NCBI GenBank assembly: GCA_028695865.1
Contig: JAQVID010000138.1
Span: forward strand, 1 to 7,420
Origin: Thermoguttaceae bacterium
GTDB lineage: Bacteria > Planctomycetota > Planctomycetia > Pirellulales > Thermoguttaceae
Direction: 5' to 3'
Length of the DNA: 7,420 bases
Shown: positions 5,938-7,420 of the stretch, one piece after another
How positions within the stretch are numbered: position 1 is the first letter of the stretch
Layout of the letters: every line of letters begins with the position of its first letter
Notes under the pieces: generated by a model
The model's database searches: none
What the model was told of the DNA's origin: nothing
What the model saw: only the letters and a program-made list of their open reading frames with translations
Position numbers and translations under genes: made by a program

Positions 5938-6876
5938 ATGAAAGCCATTCGCCTTGCGTTTATTGTTGCCAGTACTATTATATTGGCTGTTGCTGGAACT
6001 GTTTTTGCGGAAAACACGAAGGGGGTGCAGAAACAGCCTGTTTCAGCGCCAAAGCACCTGAATGTTTTGGCAATAGGCAACAGTTTTTCAATTTCTCTAC
6101 AGCGATATTTTGTTCAAGTCGTTGAATCGGTTCCGGGCTGCACCATTGATTTCGATCATTTGACCATTGGCGGTTGTTCACTGGAGCGTCATTGGAATAA
6201 TATTGACAAAGAATCGAAAGAACCCGATTTCAAGTATTTCAAAAAGTATACTTACGCAGAAAAACTGAAAAGCAAAAAATGGGACGTGGTTAGTATTCAG
6301 CAGGTCAGTCATATGTCGTGGCAGAAAGAGACCTTCTTTCCTTATGCCCGAAATCTTTATCGTTTCATACACGAAAACGCTCCCCAGGCCGAAATTGTCT
6401 TGCAGCAGACCTGGTCTTATCGTCCGGACGCTCCGCGACTTGCGCAGTGGTCTTTCGATCAAAATGAAATGTATGATCGTTTGGCCGCGTCCATTGGTTA
6501 CGCGGCCGGCGAATTGAATGTTCGCCAAATCCCGACCGGCCTGGCCCTGCAAATAGCGCGTAAAACCCAAGCGGGCGGGTATGATCATCCGTCGTGCCTT
6601 CCGTCGAATTATGTCTATCCGAACGTAGCGGACACATCGCGACATTTCATAGGAGGCAAGCCCGTGTGGAAGAACGGCAAGTATGTAACCGGCGACACGA
6701 TCCACTTGAATGCCCGGGGGCAGTATTTGCAGGCATGCGTTTGGTTTGCCGCGCTTTATGGGCGCAGCGCCAAGGAAATAACGTATATTCCCAAGGAACT
6801 CACCGCCGGCGACGCGGAATTTCTCCGTAACGTTGCGCAGCAGGCGGTTACCCAATTTAAACAGGTTAATCATTGA
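5938..6876 (+). CDS. Exported DUF4886/SGNH-hydrolase-like protein
   Basis: This 312-residue protein has a signal peptide (about 1-24, cleavage near TVFA/EN). The mature part starts with LNVLAIGNSFS, where S49 fits the block I nucleophile of the SGNH fold. GGCSLERHW matches the block II glycine. The position of the block III asparagine reads WDVVSIQQVS, as in DUF4886 proteins. GDTIHLNARGQY near the C-terminus carries D253 and H256, the expected DxxH pair. SGNH enzymes are usually esterases or acetylhydrolases, so removal of acyl groups from sugars outside the cytoplasm is plausible, but the substrate is unknown. The start is the ATG after GTG at 5935, chosen by ribosome-site spacing. It follows dapA after 99 bp containing a strong hairpin and precedes the purF-like gene by 13 bp, so it is more likely co-transcribed with purF than functionally tied to dapA. 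Confidence 0.8.
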   Translation: MKAIRLAFIVASTIILAVAGTVFAENTKGVQKQPVSAPKHLNVLAIGNSFSISLQRYFVQVVESVPGCTIDFDHLTIGGCSLERHWNNIDKESKEPDFKYFKKYTYAEKLKSKKWDVVSIQQVSHMSWQKETFFPYARNLYRFIHENAPQAEIVLQQTWSYRPDAPRLAQWSFDQNEMYDRLAASIGYAAGELNVRQIPTGLALQIARKTQAGGYDHPSCLPSNYVYPNVADTSRHFIGGKPVWKNGKYVTGDTIHLNARGQYLQACVWFAALYGRSAKEITYIPKELTAGDAEFLRNVAQQAVTQFKQVNH

Positions 6877-6889
6877 GAAGTTGACAAAC

Positions 6890-7420
6890 ATGACTAAACT
6901 AAGAACCGAATGTGGTGTTGCCGCCATTTATCATTTGTCTACCGGCGAGTCGTCTCCTTTGTGTCCCCCGCAAGGGCGGGATGAAGTGTCCCGACTCGTA
7001 CCGCGTATGCTTTTGGACCTCCAGAACCGGGGACAGCTTTCCGCCGGAATCACGACTTATGCTCCCGATCGCAAGCAGTTGATCGACACGCATAAAGACG
7101 CTGGAACCGTGACGGAAGTGTTCCATTTGAATCAGCGTCCGAAGTATCATGCCCTCATGGACGAATACGCGGGACGAGCCGCAATTGGTCATGTTCGTTA
7201 CGCGACGTGTGGGCAAGACGACCGGAGTTATGCACAGCCGTTCGAACGTCATCACATCAAAAAGAACAAATGGTTCAGTTTTGCGTTTAATGGTCAATTG
7301 GCCAATTACGAGGAACTTCGAAAAAATCTTCTCAAAGACAATAATACATATCTTGCCCGCGAAACGGATACCGAAATTCTCATGCATTTCCTTTGTTCGG
7401 CGCTCAAAGAAGGCGAATCT
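6890..7420 (+). CDS. purF: Amidophosphoribosyltransferase (PurF-like), N-terminal glutaminase domain, 3' truncated
   Basis: The frame is open from ATG 6890 to the right edge, giving 177 residues and no stop. It is a class II (Ntn-type) glutamine amidotransferase domain. C8 in TECGVAAI is the expected nucleophile after removal of a short propeptide. NRGQLSAGI (46-54), GHVRYATCG with R103, YAQPF (114-118), FNGQLANYEELR with N134-G135, and ETDTEILMH (158-166) follow in the family order. In PurF this domain frees ammonia from glutamine to make phosphoribosylamine, the first step of purine synthesis. The phosphoribosyltransferase half is beyond the window, so a related glutaminase (for example a GlmS- or AsnB-type fusion) is not strictly excluded, though the motif order favours PurF. 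The FNGQLANY loop differs from the common HNGNL. The ribosome site is weak (GAGAAG, 6875-6880, overlapping the end of the upstream gene), which suggests translation coupled to the DUF4886 gene 13 bp before it. Confidence 0.8.
   Translation, partial: MTKLRTECGVAAIYHLSTGESSPLCPPQGRDEVSRLVPRMLLDLQNRGQLSAGITTYAPDRKQLIDTHKDAGTVTEVFHLNQRPKYHALMDEYAGRAAIGHVRYATCGQDDRSYAQPFERHHIKKNKWFSFAFNGQLANYEELRKNLLKDNNTYLARETDTEILMHFLCSALKEGES

Noticed and set aside
6881..6886. TTGACA directly before purF, a perfect -35 hexamer
   Set aside because: The matching -10 position (from about 6904) has no TATAAT-like sequence and would lie inside the coding region, so it is probably chance.
6178..6927. 249-codon minus-strand reading frame
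   Set aside because: It is a shadow of the DUF4886 gene. The plus-strand frame has a signal peptide and family motifs, and this one has none.
1..7420. CRISPR array, insertion sequence, toxin-antitoxin pair or defence genes
   Set aside because: No spaced repeat array, transposase-like protein, or pair of small overlapping genes is seen on either strand.

Overview
The window most likely comes from a PVC-superphylum bacterium, probably an uncultured planctomycete. This is inference. It rests on the style of the PurF-like protein at the right edge (FNGQLANYEELR in place of the usual HNGNL-type loop), on two exported proteins of types common in that group (a long multidomain GH-A hydrolase and a DUF4886/SGNH-like protein), and on long AT-rich intergenic gaps between genes of moderate GC. 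No rRNA or taxonomic marker is present.

Layout. (1) Positions 2-1060, plus strand: the C-terminal part of a 7TM-HD phosphodiesterase of the PgpH/YqfF type, cut by the left edge and ending in a long low-complexity tail. (2) Positions 1061-1406: a gap without a gene, holding two copies of a short hairpin repeat, a four-unit 11-bp tandem repeat and a terminator-like stem for the opposite strand. (3) Positions 1407-4076, minus strand: an 889-residue secreted multidomain glycoside hydrolase of clan GH-A with visible acid/base and nucleophile glutamates. A Shine-Dalgarno sequence, a perfect 15-bp palindrome and a TATAAT box lie upstream of it. (4) Positions 4077-4947: a long divergent intergenic region with a terminator-like structure that belongs to no visible gene, a third copy of the hairpin repeat, a 13-bp direct repeat and an alternating AT tract. 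(5) Positions 4948-7420, plus strand: dapA (lysine/diaminopimelate synthesis), an exported DUF4886/SGNH-like protein, and the start of a purF-like amidophosphoribosyltransferase cut by the right edge.

The genes do not form one obvious pathway. dapA and purF are housekeeping biosynthesis, the PgpH homologue is nucleotide second-messenger turnover, and the two exported proteins probably act on polysaccharides or their acyl substituents outside the cytoplasm. The DUF4886 and purF genes are 13 bp apart and are probably co-transcribed. A 9-bp hairpin separates dapA from them.

No clearly new multi-gene system is visible. The most noteworthy signals are non-coding: a three-copy hairpin repeat family found in both large gaps, the 11-bp tandem repeat, the palindrome in the hydrolase leader, and a possible orphan small transcript near 4500-4635.
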